64,000 nt of DNA from Tribonema minus (Eukaryota > Sar > Xanthophyceae > Tribonematales > Tribonemataceae): positions 186,001 to 250,000 of the forward strand of contig JAFCMP010000097.1 of assembly GCA_017506865.1 (NCBI GenBank), in the 5' to 3' direction. The notes beneath the pieces are model-generated. The model saw nothing but the letters and a program-made list of their open reading frames with translations. It searched no databases and was not told the DNA's origin. The position numbers and the translations under genes are program-made. Position 1 is the stretch's first letter; each line of letters starts with the position of its first letter. Shown in pieces: positions 47,201-58,710 of the stretch.

Positions 47201-48961
47201 TGGGATACCGGCGTATGCGAGCATGCCGTAACGGGCATATCAGCACGCAGCGATGATGGAGGCGTGGCTGTGCTCCGCAACACCAGCGATGCCCCTCCGA
47301 ACTGGACGGCGCAAAGCCGCAAGCCAAGCAGGCCTGCTGTATGCTGTGATTCCGGAGGCGCAGCAGTGGTGAACGCTTCCGCCATGGCATCTGGTGCCGG
47401 GCGCGGCAGGGGTACACATGCCACAATGCTCAGCAGCACGGGAGACACCGCAACTTCGCGTTCTGCGGAAAACAGCAGCATGGCGCTGGCAGCTGGCACG
47501 ACGGCGCTCTTCAACATCAGCCATGCCACTACGCTGCCGAGCGTAGTCAGTGCCTATACTGCAGTGTGCTGCGACGATGTCACTACAACTTGCAGCCCCT
47601 GGATGTTGTCGTGCTGGCGCAGCTACATGAGCACAGAACGGCGGTGCCTTCCTAAGCCTCCGTGGACGCAGGTGGACGCTTAAGAGCTGGGGAGACCAGC
47701 TGGCCACAGCGGAGCAGCATGGCGCCACGATGTCGTGTACTGTCCACACCAGGCCCCAGCACTCTGCCCCATGTTTGGAGAGAGGGTACATGTTGGCAGC
47801 ATCCAGCGTCTGGATCCTGGGGGGGGTATGTGGCATGTACCCCTTAATGCGTGCGGCTCGTAACGCAGTAGCAAGCCACATGGACGGGGTGCAGGCCACA
47901 AATCCCGCCCACCCACCCTTTTAGCGCGCTGGCTGTGAGCATCATGTACGGCCCGGCCCGTACATGGGGGGGGAGGTCAGCGGCGCGCAGGCATATGCGA
48001 GCGTTGCAACCCTAGGGACAGATGGTGGCCATGGCGCAGTGGACATGCGGCGGCGGTATCAGTGCAGGCTTAGGCGCTGGGCTGTTGGTGATCCACGTGC
48101 TCAGGCGGTCATGGCGGACGGTGGTCATGGCGGACGGTGGACCGTGGAGGTGCATCAGGGACAGTGCACAACACGGCGGGGCGCTTGAGGTTGCCACGCA
48201 GCAGAACAGGACCTGCTCAGCGCGGGAGCACGGCGACAGTGCTCAGGGGCTGGAGAGGTGTGCTGCTTCCGCTGCGGCAAAAGAGCGTGTTCGGGTTAGC
48301 TAGTAGCGGCTACAGGCGGCGCAGGGGCGTGCGCGGAGGAGCTCTGGCGATTTAAAAAATCAGGGGCCCCGGGTTTAGTCAATACCAAGTGTGTAATGGC
48401 GGAGTTCGTATATGTAGCCATAGTGGCGGCCTTATGCCGACCTTCCAGCGCGTTGAGGTGCTAGAGCTGGAGAGCGGGGCCCATCTGATGCTGTAGCACT
48501 GCTGGCATGTTGTCTACTGTTGTCACCCTCCAGCAGGTCATTTGACTTGCCTATTTGCACATTATGCCGCGAGCAGTTTAGTATTGTATGCGGCAAGGGT
48601 ACTTCAGACTATGCACTTAAGGCCGAGCAAGCGGATGTAGCAGCATTACATGTGGCCTCAAGAGGAGGAGATGCGCAGCGCGATAGTTCTTGCACCGGCG
48701 CAGCGATGGGGGGGGTATGTTTTGCCGTCGCTGGGCAGTCTGTCACTGGCCTTAGTGTGTAGCTTTTGTGTGTGTGCGGCCTTGCACAATTGCCGCTGCA
48801 TGTGGTGCCTGCTCTCGTGCAGTGATGGTTGCCAGCGAGCCACAGAGTTTTTTGCACACATATTCATGCAGTTGTTCTGCACAGGCATGCACAAGGAAAA
48901 GGATAGGAAGGAGCCATTGACCGCTGCTGGTTGTGTGCATGGATGCAGAGAGCACCATGCA
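47201..48961. other. Internal non-coding part of the LTR element
   Basis: No RT, integrase or protease motif on either strand. Ala/Ser-rich frames only. GGGGGG-TATGT words at 47822 and 48706 resemble the polypurine tract/LTR junction at 48962 and may be older remnants of it. Confidence 0.4.
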
Positions 48962-48970
48962 GGGGGGGTA

Positions 48971-49280
48971 TGTGGCAGCGGTGCATGCAGAGGTGCAAGT
49001 GCGACAGCACATGTGTAGCGGTTAATGAGACGCACAACTCTGCATGCATTTGTTGAAGTTGTAAGTTCACCTTCAAGTTGAGGTTGATGTTTGACTTGAA
49101 GTTGAAGTAGGGTTGCTCCGCATGTTGGTTTAGGGTTAGCGTCATGCGCTGAGCAATGCTGCGCTGCTTGCAACTGCTAATAAAATCATTGGAGCCTTGA
49201 ACAAGCTGGAAGCTTACCTCTCATGGATCTGGTCATTGTTTATATGGCAAACGCTGTGGAATGAGTAGTTTGTAGACACA
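48971..49280 (+). repeat. LTR (TG...CA) with polypurine tract
   Basis: Reads TGTGGCAGCGGTG...TAGACACA. It contains TTGAAGTT-type repeats (49055-49110) and AATAAAA near 49180, a plausible polyadenylation signal. Directly preceded by GGGGGGG-TA. It could serve as the 3' LTR of the element to its left or as the 5' LTR of the gag-like element to its right. Confidence 0.55.
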
Positions 49281-49449
49281 TCAAGGCCGCTAGGCCACAT
49301 CTCCACAAGAACACCAGTGGGCAGTGGTGCATGTGCTGCTTGTGAACATGGCAGCGATGCACGGAACCCACAGGCAATCTACTGAGTAACGTTGGTGTCA
49401 GTGCGCCTCCGCTGGTCAAGGGCGCTGATGGCAGTGCTCAGGGCTCGGG

Positions 49450-52400
49450 TACAACATCTTCTCCGACGACACTGTGCGAACCTGCATTGGGCGCACCTCC
49501 GCAACACATGCCTCAGGCAGAGGTGATGTCAACAGCAGCTCAGGCGGGAGTAACGGCAGCACAGGCTGGTGCGAGTGGAGCGGTCGCAAAGCGTAGAAGT
49601 CAGGGCAACGACACGGCATTTGCGGAGGTGGCACTTCAGTCAGCGGGACCACAGGGCAAGGACACGGAATTTGCTGCCGTGGCACATCAGTCAGGTACTC
49701 TGTCGCCTGCACTAGTATCGCTGTCCCTGCCTGCAGAAACCTCAGCTAGTACTGCAGATACGGGATCGGCTCATGGCATCTTGTCTGCCGGCGCGCTAGC
49801 ACTGCTGTCAGCAACACGCACTGGTGACGCGGGCACTGGATTGCAGTCTCGGAGCCATGCCGCTGTGGAAGGCGACAGCACCCTGGGCATCGTTGTGCCA
49901 GCGCGGCTGGAATTCGATGTTGGCAGCAGCGCACGAGGCTCAGCAACACTGACTGCTGGCCGGCATGGCAGCACTTCACCGCTCAGCACGGGCTGGTGTT
50001 TGCAACAACGGCGCACCGGGCCAAGTGCAAACGACAGGTGTTCTCGTCGGCTGCTCACTCAGGCTCAACATAGCAATGGCGACAGCTGGTCCAAATGGCT
50101 GTGCGCCGGATGCAGCGGTGCTGCCTGAAGATCGAGGCAGCAGTGCTCAGTGTTCTGCAGGGGTTGCAGATGCCGCGTGTGAGATCAGCAGCATGTCACG
50201 GAGTCCGTTGCAGGGCGTGGACGGCAGTGTTCTGCAGCAGCTGTCAGAGTCGTTGATCAACAGTTCTGCTGGCAGTGCTCGTCGCTCAACTCCGCCGGCG
50301 GAGGGCCATGGAAGCATACCTCTATCCACGTGCTCTGAGCAACACACAGGCTCTACGGATCCACCTGGCGGTCATGGACAGAGGACAATGCAGCTGATCT
50401 CGAAGCCACCTGTTCATTGCAGCAGTGCTCAAAGCTCCATGCAGTTCTTCTTAATCACTGTTGGTGGCCATGGCAGCAATGCTCTCAGCATGGCACCACA
50501 GATCGCTGGTCAGTGCCCTTGGAGCTCAGCATCGGAGGCTAGTTGTGGCGGCAACTTATCGGACTTCACGTCGACAGACAGGAGCGATGATGGCAGCGCT
50601 GGCGTCTCAACTCAGCTGTCTGCCGGTCATCACAGCATTGGGCAAGACACTCAGTCTGCTCCATCTATGAGTCCTGTTGGAGGCGGGAACCGCTGTGAAC
50701 AGTGCTCAATGCTGCGGACAGATGAGTTTGGCAGCGGCAATGAGGGCTGTGTGCCTGTTGGAGGAGTCGGTGCTAGTCAAAACGACGAGGCCTTGGGGTA
50801 CGAAGCAACTGTACCCACGGCGGCCAGGCCAATGGCGGCCAACAGCATCACGGACAACGTCATACAGTCTGCTTGCAGCGGTAGTGGCAATGGCGGCACA
50901 ACACACTCGTCCGCGCCTCTCTGTCGTGGTGAAGTCGGCGTGCAGCCGTGCTCTGCAAAGGGTGCAGGCGCTGCTTGTGAGCATGGCAACACTGCATGCA
51001 GCTGCATAGCGCTATCGGATACGGGCTCTATCTACAGCACGTCTGCCTCAGCGCCGCTGACTGGACCTTGCAGCAGTGGTGCACAGTGTTCAGCAAGGAT
51101 TGCAGGTGCCGCTTGCAGGCATGACAGCGACACACGCAGCTCAGTACCACAGTGTCTTCGCTTAGACGGCAGTGTTCCGCCCACAGCACCGCTGCTCGAC
51201 CGTCCTTTCGGCACAACTCAGCAATCAACTCCGCTGCTGGACACACCTGGCAGCAATACTCAGGGCCTGGTGCATTTTTCAGGTTCTGCAGGTGGACCTC
51301 CATGTTCTGGGCAGCCATCAACGCTGTCCTACGCACTTGATGGCGGCGGTGCTCCGGGCTTGACACAGTGCTCGGACGTTCCTGATGGTCAAGGGGGCAG
51401 CGTCCCCGACACAACACCGCTGACTATCGACGAGCGCGGCGGCAATGCACAGAGCTCAGAGACGCCGACGGGTCCTTGCAGCAGGGCACTACGGCCAGCG
51501 TCATTCAGCCTGGGCAACGGCATCGATGACAGTGCTCAGAGCCTTTTACAGTGTGCTAACGTGATTGGTGGTCGCCGCGATGCAACGCACAGCACAGCGG
51601 CACTTTCTGGCGGTCAAGGGCATGATACACAGGTATTGGCGGTAGCCGTAGGGGCTGCTGGAGAACTTGGCGTCCACAGGCGGAAAGTGGGGCCGTTCAC
51701 TGGGGCCGATGAGAATAGCACAGTCCCAACTCAGGGCTTGGCACAGACTGCCGGTGACAGAATGGCCTGCAGTTCAGAGCAGCTACCTGGTCACATATGC
51801 AATGCGAGAAGCTCAGCCGCAACCAGAGGCGCCAACATACAAAGCTCAGTGCCGCGGACAGAGGGAATCAGCAGTAGTGCTCAAGGCTTTGCACAGCATG
51901 CTGACGCCGATGGTGGCAATGGCGACAAGGCAGTTGGTTTAGCATTGCTGCCTGCTGGCGACACGGGTGCGGAAAACTCAACGCAGTTGGCAGGCGATGG
52001 TGGTGGTCGTGACGCTATCAGCCCATCACGGAGCTCAACAGTACCATCTGCTGGTAGCAGCATTACAGACAGTACCGCGCAATCCGCCGTCAGTAGTGGT
52101 GGTCGTCATGATACGGCGCACGGCTCAGCGCTGCTTTGTGATGGACATGGCCGTGTCATTCAGGTGTGCACATGTGCAACCGTTGATGGTGTCGCAGAAA
52201 GGTGCGACTGCCACACACAGACTCTAAGCTCGGAGCCGCCGATGGAGAATGCTGGAAGCAATGCTCAAGGCCTGGCAAAGTCTGCTGGCGCCAGCGGCAA
52301 TCATGGCGACGGGACTTGTAGCTCAGGGCCTCTGTCTACACAAGGCTTTGCACAGTCAGCTGTTGATGGAGGTGACGGTGGTGTTGGGACCCACAGCTCA

Positions 52401-53821
52401 GTGCCGCTATCTGTTATTCTCGATGGCGGTACACATGACAATGGTGTCATGAGCACTGCGCACGGCTTTGCGCTGACTTCAGGTGTGACAGGTGCTGGGC
52501 AATGCAGCAGCTTCTACAGCACACAGAGCTTGGTATCGCAGTCTGGAACCGCTAGCAACGGCACAGCCAACGCAACAACGCTCAGCCTGGTCGGTGGCCA
52601 TGCCGACAATCTACAGGGCTCTCATGCTGCCCAGGTGGTAGCGGGTCATGATGGTACCTTACAGCCAATGGGCATGGGCTCAGACCCGACTAAGGGGGTT
52701 GAGCAACCCCGAATGGGGGGATGCTCTACTCTCCTGCTGGAGGCGGCGAGCAACGCAGTGCAGGATCTACACACAGGTGCACTGCTTGAGCAGCAGGCCA
52801 TTGGCTCCCACCCGCCCTCTCGCCCTGGCTGCTGTGTTGGCACGCTCTCTTCTTCGCTCTCGAGCGTGGGGGGGGGAGATATCGGCAATGATGACACAGC
52901 AGCATCGGCTGGCACTGGCAACGGCGACCTCTTGCTGCAGCAGCGGGTGCGAACAGCCTTACAGTATCAGCGACCGCAACTGTCAAAGAAGGCTGCAGGT
53001 ACAACATATGCGATCGTTTATCATAGTGGCCACTTGCTGCGCCAGCAACAATGATTGGTGGCAGCTGGTCATTCTGGTGGTGATACGGCGGCATGTGTTT
53101 CAGACAGTGGTGGTACCTCAAGGGCGGCCCTCGACATCAGCCAGACAGCACAACTCGGTCTGCGGACTGGTAAATTATTGCCGCATCAGGCACACAAGGC
53201 TCTGCAACAGCAATGCTCAGCCTTGCCACATCAACAGCAAATGTCCATAATGCAGCAGCTGCGGTCAACACCGGTCCAGCGATTATCACCAGCGCAGCAC
53301 AAGCATCAGCGGCAGCTCCTCCTCGCAGCACCACAGCCGCAGCAGTGCTCTGTTCTGACAGGCGGCACTTGTTTTCATCAGGCACTGTGTCCTAAAGTGC
53401 AACGGACAGGGTCACCAACACCAACGCACATGGGTGCATGGCCCAGAACAGAGGAGGCCGCTCTTGTGCCCGCTAATGGCATTGATGACGCCTCTGTGCC
53501 GTTCGATTCGACCCAGGGATCTGTAGCAAAGTATATGCAACAGTCCCTGCTGCCATGGGCGTCTCTTCAAAACCGCCTGCAACGCGCATCAGCGACAGTC
53601 TCTCGAGAGATGCAGGACTCAACGGCGAGGTGCAGCTGCCCTCATTGCCTCTGACAGTTCAACGCTGCACGGAATGCAGAACTGTTGGGTTGCTCAGCAG
53701 CATCAGCAACACAGAGACAGGTGTTGCATCATGCCACAGCAGGAAAGGCTCTGCATCATTTGGAGGCGTTGGAGGCATCTGTGGCATCCTAACCCTTGAC
53801 AACAGCGCCCAACAGCCATGA
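49450..53821 (+). CDS. Long Ser/Gly/Thr-rich gag-like open frame
   Basis: The main frame 49965-53054 runs 1,029 codons without a stop. It is preceded (49487-50128) and followed (53055-53654) by overlapping frames of the same composition, so one- or two-base shifts probably split a longer protein. It is built of imperfect units of roughly 35-50 residues rich in Ser, Gly, Ala and Cys (for example CSSGAQCSARIAGAACRHDS). The style is that of the gag-like frame at 45 kb, including GDG and QCS words. No enzyme domain, signal peptide or membrane segment stands out. A weak CTEC-type motif at about 53668 may be a decayed zinc knuckle. The function is unknown; a second Gag-like polyprotein is the best guess. 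Confidence 0.45.
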
Positions 53822-54116
53822 TCCTATTAACACAGAGCTACTGGGTAGGCATGTGGAATCACACTGGTCGTGGTGCCAGCAGATACAGTGCTAGGTTGCA
53901 GTACCTGGCATTGAAGAAGGGAGGCCAGCCAGGTCCAGGTGCTTGAGGACGAAGCAGAAGAAGATGGAGAGGAAGGCAGCAACTAGGAGAAGGCAGCAGG
54001 AGAGCGCTATCCAAGCTGGGGCCAAAGCTGTGGGCATTAGGTGCCTTGCTGTGTGAACTACTGCTCAGAACTCCAGAGAGCCTTGCATGACTCGCCACAA
54101 ACATCATTCAGGGGTA
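53822..54116. other. Junction with no recognised gene
   Basis: Lies between the gag-like frame and the candidate LTR of the methyltransferase element. Nothing identifiable. Confidence 0.35.
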
Positions 54117-54214
54117 TGTATCCTCTGGCCCCTTATGTGTACATACCTTCGGATCTGTAACCGAATTGTGTGGCTTGGGGTCACTCACTACAGTCTCCCC
54201 AACTAGACATGTCA
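54117..54214 (-). repeat. Candidate short 3' LTR
   Basis: On the minus strand it reads TGACATGTCTAGTTGGGG...GGATACA (98 bp, TG...CA), immediately after the polypurine-like AAAAACGGGGGGT. The partner LTR is outside the window, so this is a guess from the ends only. Confidence 0.3.
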
Positions 54215-54227
54215 ACCCCCCGTTTTT
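54215..54227 (-). promoter_or_regulatory. Candidate polypurine tract
   Basis: AAAAACGGGGGGT on the minus strand, directly before a TG dinucleotide and downstream of the last pol frame. This is where retroelements prime plus-strand DNA. Confidence 0.4.
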
Positions 54228-54431
54228 ACACAAAGCGCAGCGTCACGTGGCGCGCAGCTTCTGTTGTATGAGGGTTGTGCTTGGCCTCTTGAAACTCCGC
54301 CTTGTCCGAGCAGGATATGTGCCAGCGGCTCTGCAGTGATGATGTGGCCGCATTGGGTCTCCTTAAAAAACCGAGCGGGTAAACCTGCTATTCAGGGGAA
54401 ACCCCGCTGGAAAAAAGAGTTCCCGCACAAG

Positions 54432-55256
54432 TCAGCCATCCTGCGGAGTACGGTATGTCAGAGCCGGCACTACAACGCACCATGACCCTTCTGGTGCATA
54501 CTTAGTGGCGTTGTAGTGGTGGGTGTGCAAGCGCAAAATTCGCGGCTTGACTTCACCATCAAACTGCACCTTGTAGTGTCCGGTGCGCACGTGGTCAATG
54601 TCGCTTGGGGGAAGGATTGTGCCCTGACTCCATCCCGTAGCAAACATTACACGTATTCTGGCGCCGACATTATTCAACTCAAAGTCAATTGGCATTTGGG
54701 GCTGAGCTACATTTATTGCTTGGGCATGCTCATGCTCCAATGCTTCTTGTTGATGGTGCTGTGACAGCTGAGGGGAGTTACCCTTCGCCCTCTGTACTCT
54801 AGCAAATCTTATAGCTTTATCCAGCTGATGACGGCTGAGATTTTCCCAAGAACCGTCAGAGTAACGTATTCTCCACTTTGGTGCACAGTACCCTCGAACT
54901 TCTCCCCAGATATAGTTGGGCGGTCCGTTGTTGTATTGAGGGCCTGTGTCCATTGCTACCTCTGTGCCTATAGGGTGAAGCTTTCTTGCCTCGTCGGCCA
55001 GAAGGCTCTTTCCGCTCTTCACGGGAGGGCGTTTGGCATATTTTGGCAGTTGATCTTTGTGCCGCAGTTCATATAAAGCATGAAAGGTGTCTAGCTCAGA
55101 TGGCTTCACCAAGCCTCTCATATCGTCTTCAGATACCCATCCTTTCAGTTCACCATCTCGCCCTTTGATTCTGTATTCCCACTGATCATTTGCAGCTATA
55201 CTGCGGTCGACAATGCTGTCTAACGCGGCAGGAGCTCCAACTCATCATACAATTCT
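54432..55256 (-). CDS. C-terminal chromo/Tudor-like module of pol
   Basis: The first block, SIVDRSIAANDQWEYRIKG then ELKGWVSEDDM, resembles a chromodomain. Two later blocks look like Tudor-type barrels: GEVRGYCAPKWRIRYSDGSW (near residues 70-90 of the 229-codon frame 55121-54432) and VGARIRVMFATGW...GHYKVQFDGE. These are typical modules for reading histone marks and fit an integration-targeting tail after integrase. One frame change near 55215 and one near 55375 separate it from integrase. It ends at TGA 54434-54432. Domain assignment is by pattern and is moderate. Confidence 0.5.
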
Positions 55257-55314
55257 GAACGCAGGGAAGGCGTTGCCATACCTCGGTCAACTTCAGATCC
55301 CTCCATATACGGTT

Positions 55315-56493
55315 TCATGTGTGACACATGACGTTTACACGTACGTATTCGCCTGCCATCTGGCAAATGAAAGACAAGCCCGAAGGGCCAGCTGGCGCTA
55401 TCACCTGCCAGGGGCCTGTGAATTTGGGGTCCAGTTTCATTGACCTACCCGTGGTTGGGAGCTTTTGTATCCACACTCTATCTCCTATATTCACTTTGAG
55501 CTTTCTCTTGATGGCGTCATTCTGCCTTTCAATAATTTGTTGACGTTGCTCATATGCATTGCTTGCTGCATCGCTTGCAAGTTGCATCCAGCTTTCGCGC
55601 TTGGACATCCAATCATGTATGTCCTTCGTTTTGTCTGACGGGCCAACTAGAAGTAGGTCGTGAGGGAAGCTCGCTTCACGCCCGAACACCAAAAAGAATG
55701 GCGTTAGCCCTAGTTGCGTCCTGATCGTGGTACGCAATGCAAATTGAAGTACCTCTAGCCCTTGGTCCCAGTTGCTTTGTGTAGCATCAACCCGATTGGT
55801 CAGCGCCTCAGCTATTTTACCATTAACCCTCTCGGCCTGACCATTTGTTCGGGGGTGATAAGCCGTTGTTTCCAGCTTTGCAATACTCAAAGCATCACAC
55901 AGATGCTTGACCACTTCGTTCACAAATTCCCTCCCATTGCCAGAGAATATCTCTTCCACGGCGCCAATTAACATGGTCACCGAGAATAGCTTTTCAGCAA
56001 CTTCCTCCTCCGTTTTTGAAAAGAGGGGGTATAAAAATACAAACCCTGAGAGGGCTTCTACCACTGTCAGCACATACTTGTGCCCTCTTGCCGACATTGT
56101 GCCTAAGCTCAGGATATCTACATGTAACCGTTGCCACATATGCGTGGGTGGCACAACTTTGGAGTCGGCCTTATAGGTGTAGGCTTTCTTTCGTTTTTGG
56201 CATGGGATGCAAGACTTGACATACTGTTCAATATCTTTGCGCATGCCCGGCCAATAATAGTTTTCATACAGGCGCGCAGTTGTCGCGGCTACGCCCGGAT
56301 GCATTGCACTAGCGTCACTATGTGCCAACTTTGTGACTAGCGTACGTGCGGCCATTGGTACCACAATTTGTAGTGCAACAGTCCCGCCTTTCGCTTGGAC
56401 AGATTGCATATGCATCAGAAGTCCATCATCATCAATCATGTATTGCTCGCCTTGCACTAGCAGTGCTGCGGCAACGTCATTGTCAGCTGGCAT
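55315..56493 (-). CDS. Retrotransposon integrase (altered second Asp)
   Basis: 392 codons. The zinc-binding domain is H...HPGVAATTARLYENYYWPGM...CIPCQKRK. Catalytic core: LHVDILSLG (first Asp), EEIFSGNGREFVN (normally SDNG; the Asp is Gly here, GGC) and TAYHPRTNGQAERVNG (Glu). The C-terminal SH3-like part has VNIGDRVWIQKLP and DPKFTGPWQVI, followed by a frame change toward RRIRTCKRHVSHMKPY. Loss of the second catalytic Asp should abolish strand transfer. The frame upstream joins through a single in-frame TAG at 56505-56503. Confidence 0.9.
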   Translation of the reverse strand: MPADNDVAAALLVQGEQYMIDDDGLLMHMQSVQAKGGTVALQIVVPMAARTLVTKLAHSDASAMHPGVAATTARLYENYYWPGMRKDIEQYVKSCIPCQKRKKAYTYKADSKVVPPTHMWQRLHVDILSLGTMSARGHKYVLTVVEALSGFVFLYPLFSKTEEEVAEKLFSVTMLIGAVEEIFSGNGREFVNEVVKHLCDALSIAKLETTAYHPRTNGQAERVNGKIAEALTNRVDATQSNWDQGLEVLQFALRTTIRTQLGLTPFFLVFGREASFPHDLLLVGPSDKTKDIHDWMSKRESWMQLASDAASNAYEQRQQIIERQNDAIKRKLKVNIGDRVWIQKLPTTGRSMKLDPKFTGPWQVIAPAGPSGLSFICQMAGEYVRVNVMCHT

Positions 56494-56502
56494 CTCAGCA
56501 GT

Positions 56503-57147
56503 CTACAAATATTTGATGACTGCTGAACAAAATGCATCTTTCTGTTGCAGGAGTTTGAATGGGTGCCTCTGCAGAATTGCTGGGGTCACGGCGCCGGACG
56601 TTGTTCGCGTCTCGGGGGTTCGCGGCTGTCTGAGTACTAGGTTGGGGTCATAGATACGTGTAGGCCATTTTGCCTCAAGTGCAGCAAGATCTGGCTCAGG
56701 CTCATTGTCAAAGTCCTCGTCATCAAATTCATGCCAAGGGGATACCGTTCCCGTGATCCCCGTATGCAGAGGGTCTGCCTCATGCTGACCAATAGCACTA
56801 GTGCACGCCTCTTGCCATGGGTGCAGTTCAGGTTGTGTACTGTTGTCTGTGCTCTTGTACTCTGATAGCTGGCTTATGAAGTGCTCATACGCCGCTGACG
56901 CTGAAATATGCTTATTCTTAGTTGGGTGACATTCATTCATGTCTTGCATGTATATAGCGGCAGCTACATTGGCGCTGGCATCTACCTCATTGCAAGTCTG
57001 ATCAGCCGTGTGATCCAGTATGGTATATATATCATCATCCTCACTAAGCTGTAGGATGTGGTCCGTTACACAGCCCTCTGTCATTGCTGCAGCCGTGTAC
57101 GCATAGTCATTGAATGCCATTGGGTGGCCTTTGTCCAGTCGCACCAC
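56503..57147 (-). CDS. Acidic linker between RNase H and integrase
   Basis: 214 codons, rich in Asp/Glu and without recognised domains. It is in the same frame as the integrase, with only the TAG at 56505-56503 between them. Its start overlaps the end of the RNase H region (57166) after a small gap, so it is probably part of the same polyprotein. Confidence 0.6.
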   Translation of the reverse strand: MVRLDKGHPMAFNDYAYTAAAMTEGCVTDHILQLSEDDDIYTILDHTADQTCNEVDASANVAAAIYMQDMNECHPTKNKHISASAAYEHFISQLSEYKSTDNSTQPELHPWQEACTSAIGQHEADPLHTGITGTVSPWHEFDDEDFDNEPEPDLAALEAKWPTRIYDPNLVLRQPRTPETRTTSGAVTPAILQRHPFKLLQQKDAFCSAVIKYL

Positions 57148-57165
57148 AGTGTTGCGTGCGAAGCA

Positions 57166-57833
57166 TCATGGTACTTCCTTTCGTGGTGTGCACGTATCTA
57201 CCGGTGCAACATCCGCATCAGGTTCTGCGAAGCGTACGCCGCAAGGAGGGGCGTCACCTACTTCAGTAGCCTCTGGCCATTGCTCATCAACTTCCATATC
57301 GGATGATTGATGTTCTTGTGGATTACGGGAAAGCCCATCAGCGTTTCCATTTGACAGCCCACTTCGGTGCTGTATAAGCAAATCAAACTCTTGCAGTCTC
57401 AGCGCCCATCTCATGAATTTGTTGTTTGTGGGCGAGGTACTGCTCAATAGTTGCCTCAGCGCCTTCGCGTCTGTCTCTACTGTTACAGGACGTCCCCATA
57501 GAAAGCCATCAAATATAAAATCAGTGCTTGCACCACAGCATAGCACTCGAGCTCTGTAGCAGCCATGTTTGCGTCATCATCAGTGTTGATTTTACTGAAA
57601 TACCCGATCACTACCTCACGCAGCCTTTGCCCATCTTGTAATTTGACACGCCCATATGTAGAGTCATCTGTAATTGGGACAAATTGCGTGAGTACTGCAG
57701 ACACTGCGGTCTTGCAGGTGTCTGTTTGCAAGTAGAACGGCAAGTTGAAGTCAGGGTGAGCTAGAATAGGACTACTTGCGAGCGCACCTTTCAGGTCTTC
57801 CAAAGCCTTCTGCCTCGCAGGGGTCCACACCAT
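57166..57833 (-). CDS. Retrotransposon RNase H, two frames
   Basis: First half (57833-57483): ALEDLKGALASSPILAHPDF, LPFYLQTDTCKTAVSAVL and TELECYAVVQAL. Second half (57546-57166): GRPVTVETDAKALRQLL, RWALRLQEFDLLIQHRSG and NGNADGLSRNP. The two overlap around 57483-57546, with a one-base shift. It removes RNA from the RNA/DNA hybrid during reverse transcription. Confidence 0.85.
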
Positions 57834-58710
57834 GGGCTCTTCCTTGTGCAGAAGCCCGCGAGCTTCTCAGCAAACCTGTGGACGTATCTCTTGTAGTAGT
57901 TGAAGAGGCCGCAGAGCGACTCGACGCGTTTACGGTCCACTTTGTTCTCGATCACTGGGGCCGACATGTTGAGCATCGCTGCGAGCATGTCTGGGGCGGC
58001 ACGTACACCGTTGGCGCCCACTATTTGGCCCAAAAACTTCAACTCTGACCTAAACAGCTGTGACTTTTGCAGTGAACAGCTCAGGCCCGTTTTGATGAGT
58101 ATGGAGAAAACTTCTTCCAGATCTCCCAGGTGCTGTGAGAAGTCCTCACTGAACACCAATATATCATCTATATACACCAATGCATGAGCATTGAGGGCTT
58201 CACCTAGTGCGAAATGCATGACTCTGGTGAAGGCTGCTGGTAAGTTCACCAGCCCAAAGGGGGCTATGTTGAACTCCCAAAGTGCTACAGTGGGCACTCT
58301 AAAAGCTACCTTTTGAGCTGATTCCTTTTCAAGTGGTATCTGGTAGTAGCCTTTTGCCAGGTCTAATGCTGACAGGACTTTTGCAGAGCCAAGTACACTG
58401 AGCATGGAATCAATGCTACCAATGCCATGGCTGTCACGTGCTGTGACCTTATTTAGCTTTCTGTAGTCAAGGTTTTTTGCTTCACAAGCACTGGATTGCT
58501 TGCCCATGGTGACTGTGATGGACTGACGTGGTGGCTTTCTTGCAGCTCTTTCACGTGATCCATGATATATTCGGCTTCTTTTTGAGACCATTTGCGTGCT
58601 TTATCTGCTATGGGCAGCGCTACGCCAAAGTTTATGAGTACCTCAGCAAGGTGAGTCACGGGGGGATTCTTGGGGTCGGCCGCAAAAACTGCTTTTTGTC
58701 GGCGTAACAT
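57791..58710 (-). CDS. Retrotransposon reverse transcriptase
   Basis: The N-terminal part (58710-58453) has INFGVALPIADKARKWSQKE and SPWASNPVLV. The core (58591-57791) has LDYRKLNKVTARDSHGIGSI, LSALDLAKGYYQIPL, FNIAPFGLVNLPAAFTRVM and the catalytic ALVYIDDILVFSED. The two parts are offset by one base at a run of six A (near 58470). The start overlaps the protease frame by 55 bp in the -1 register. Standard Ty3/gypsy RT. Confidence 0.9.

Larger units (their letters stand above)
42550..49280 (+). mobile_element. LTR retroelement with gag-like frame and no visible pol
   Basis: A full LTR lies at 48971-49280 (310 bp, TGTGGCAG...TAGACACA), preceded by a seven-G polypurine tract (48962-48968). The matching 3' part of an LTR (about 128 bp) lies at 42550-42678. 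Between them, on the plus strand, is a long gag-like frame with a zinc knuckle. No RT, RNase H or integrase is seen, so the element would need another's enzymes. The LTR start, polypurine tract and the adjoining GGATGCAGAGAGCACCATGC are shared with the short elements at 29.4 and 33.4 kb, so all belong to one family group. The 5' LTR is truncated at 42550. Confidence 0.55.

Noticed and set aside
42550..49280. The 127-bp repeat pair as ends of a DNA transposon
   Set aside because: The copies are in direct, not inverted, orientation, and one is the end of a TG...CA sequence preceded by a polypurine tract, which fits an LTR.
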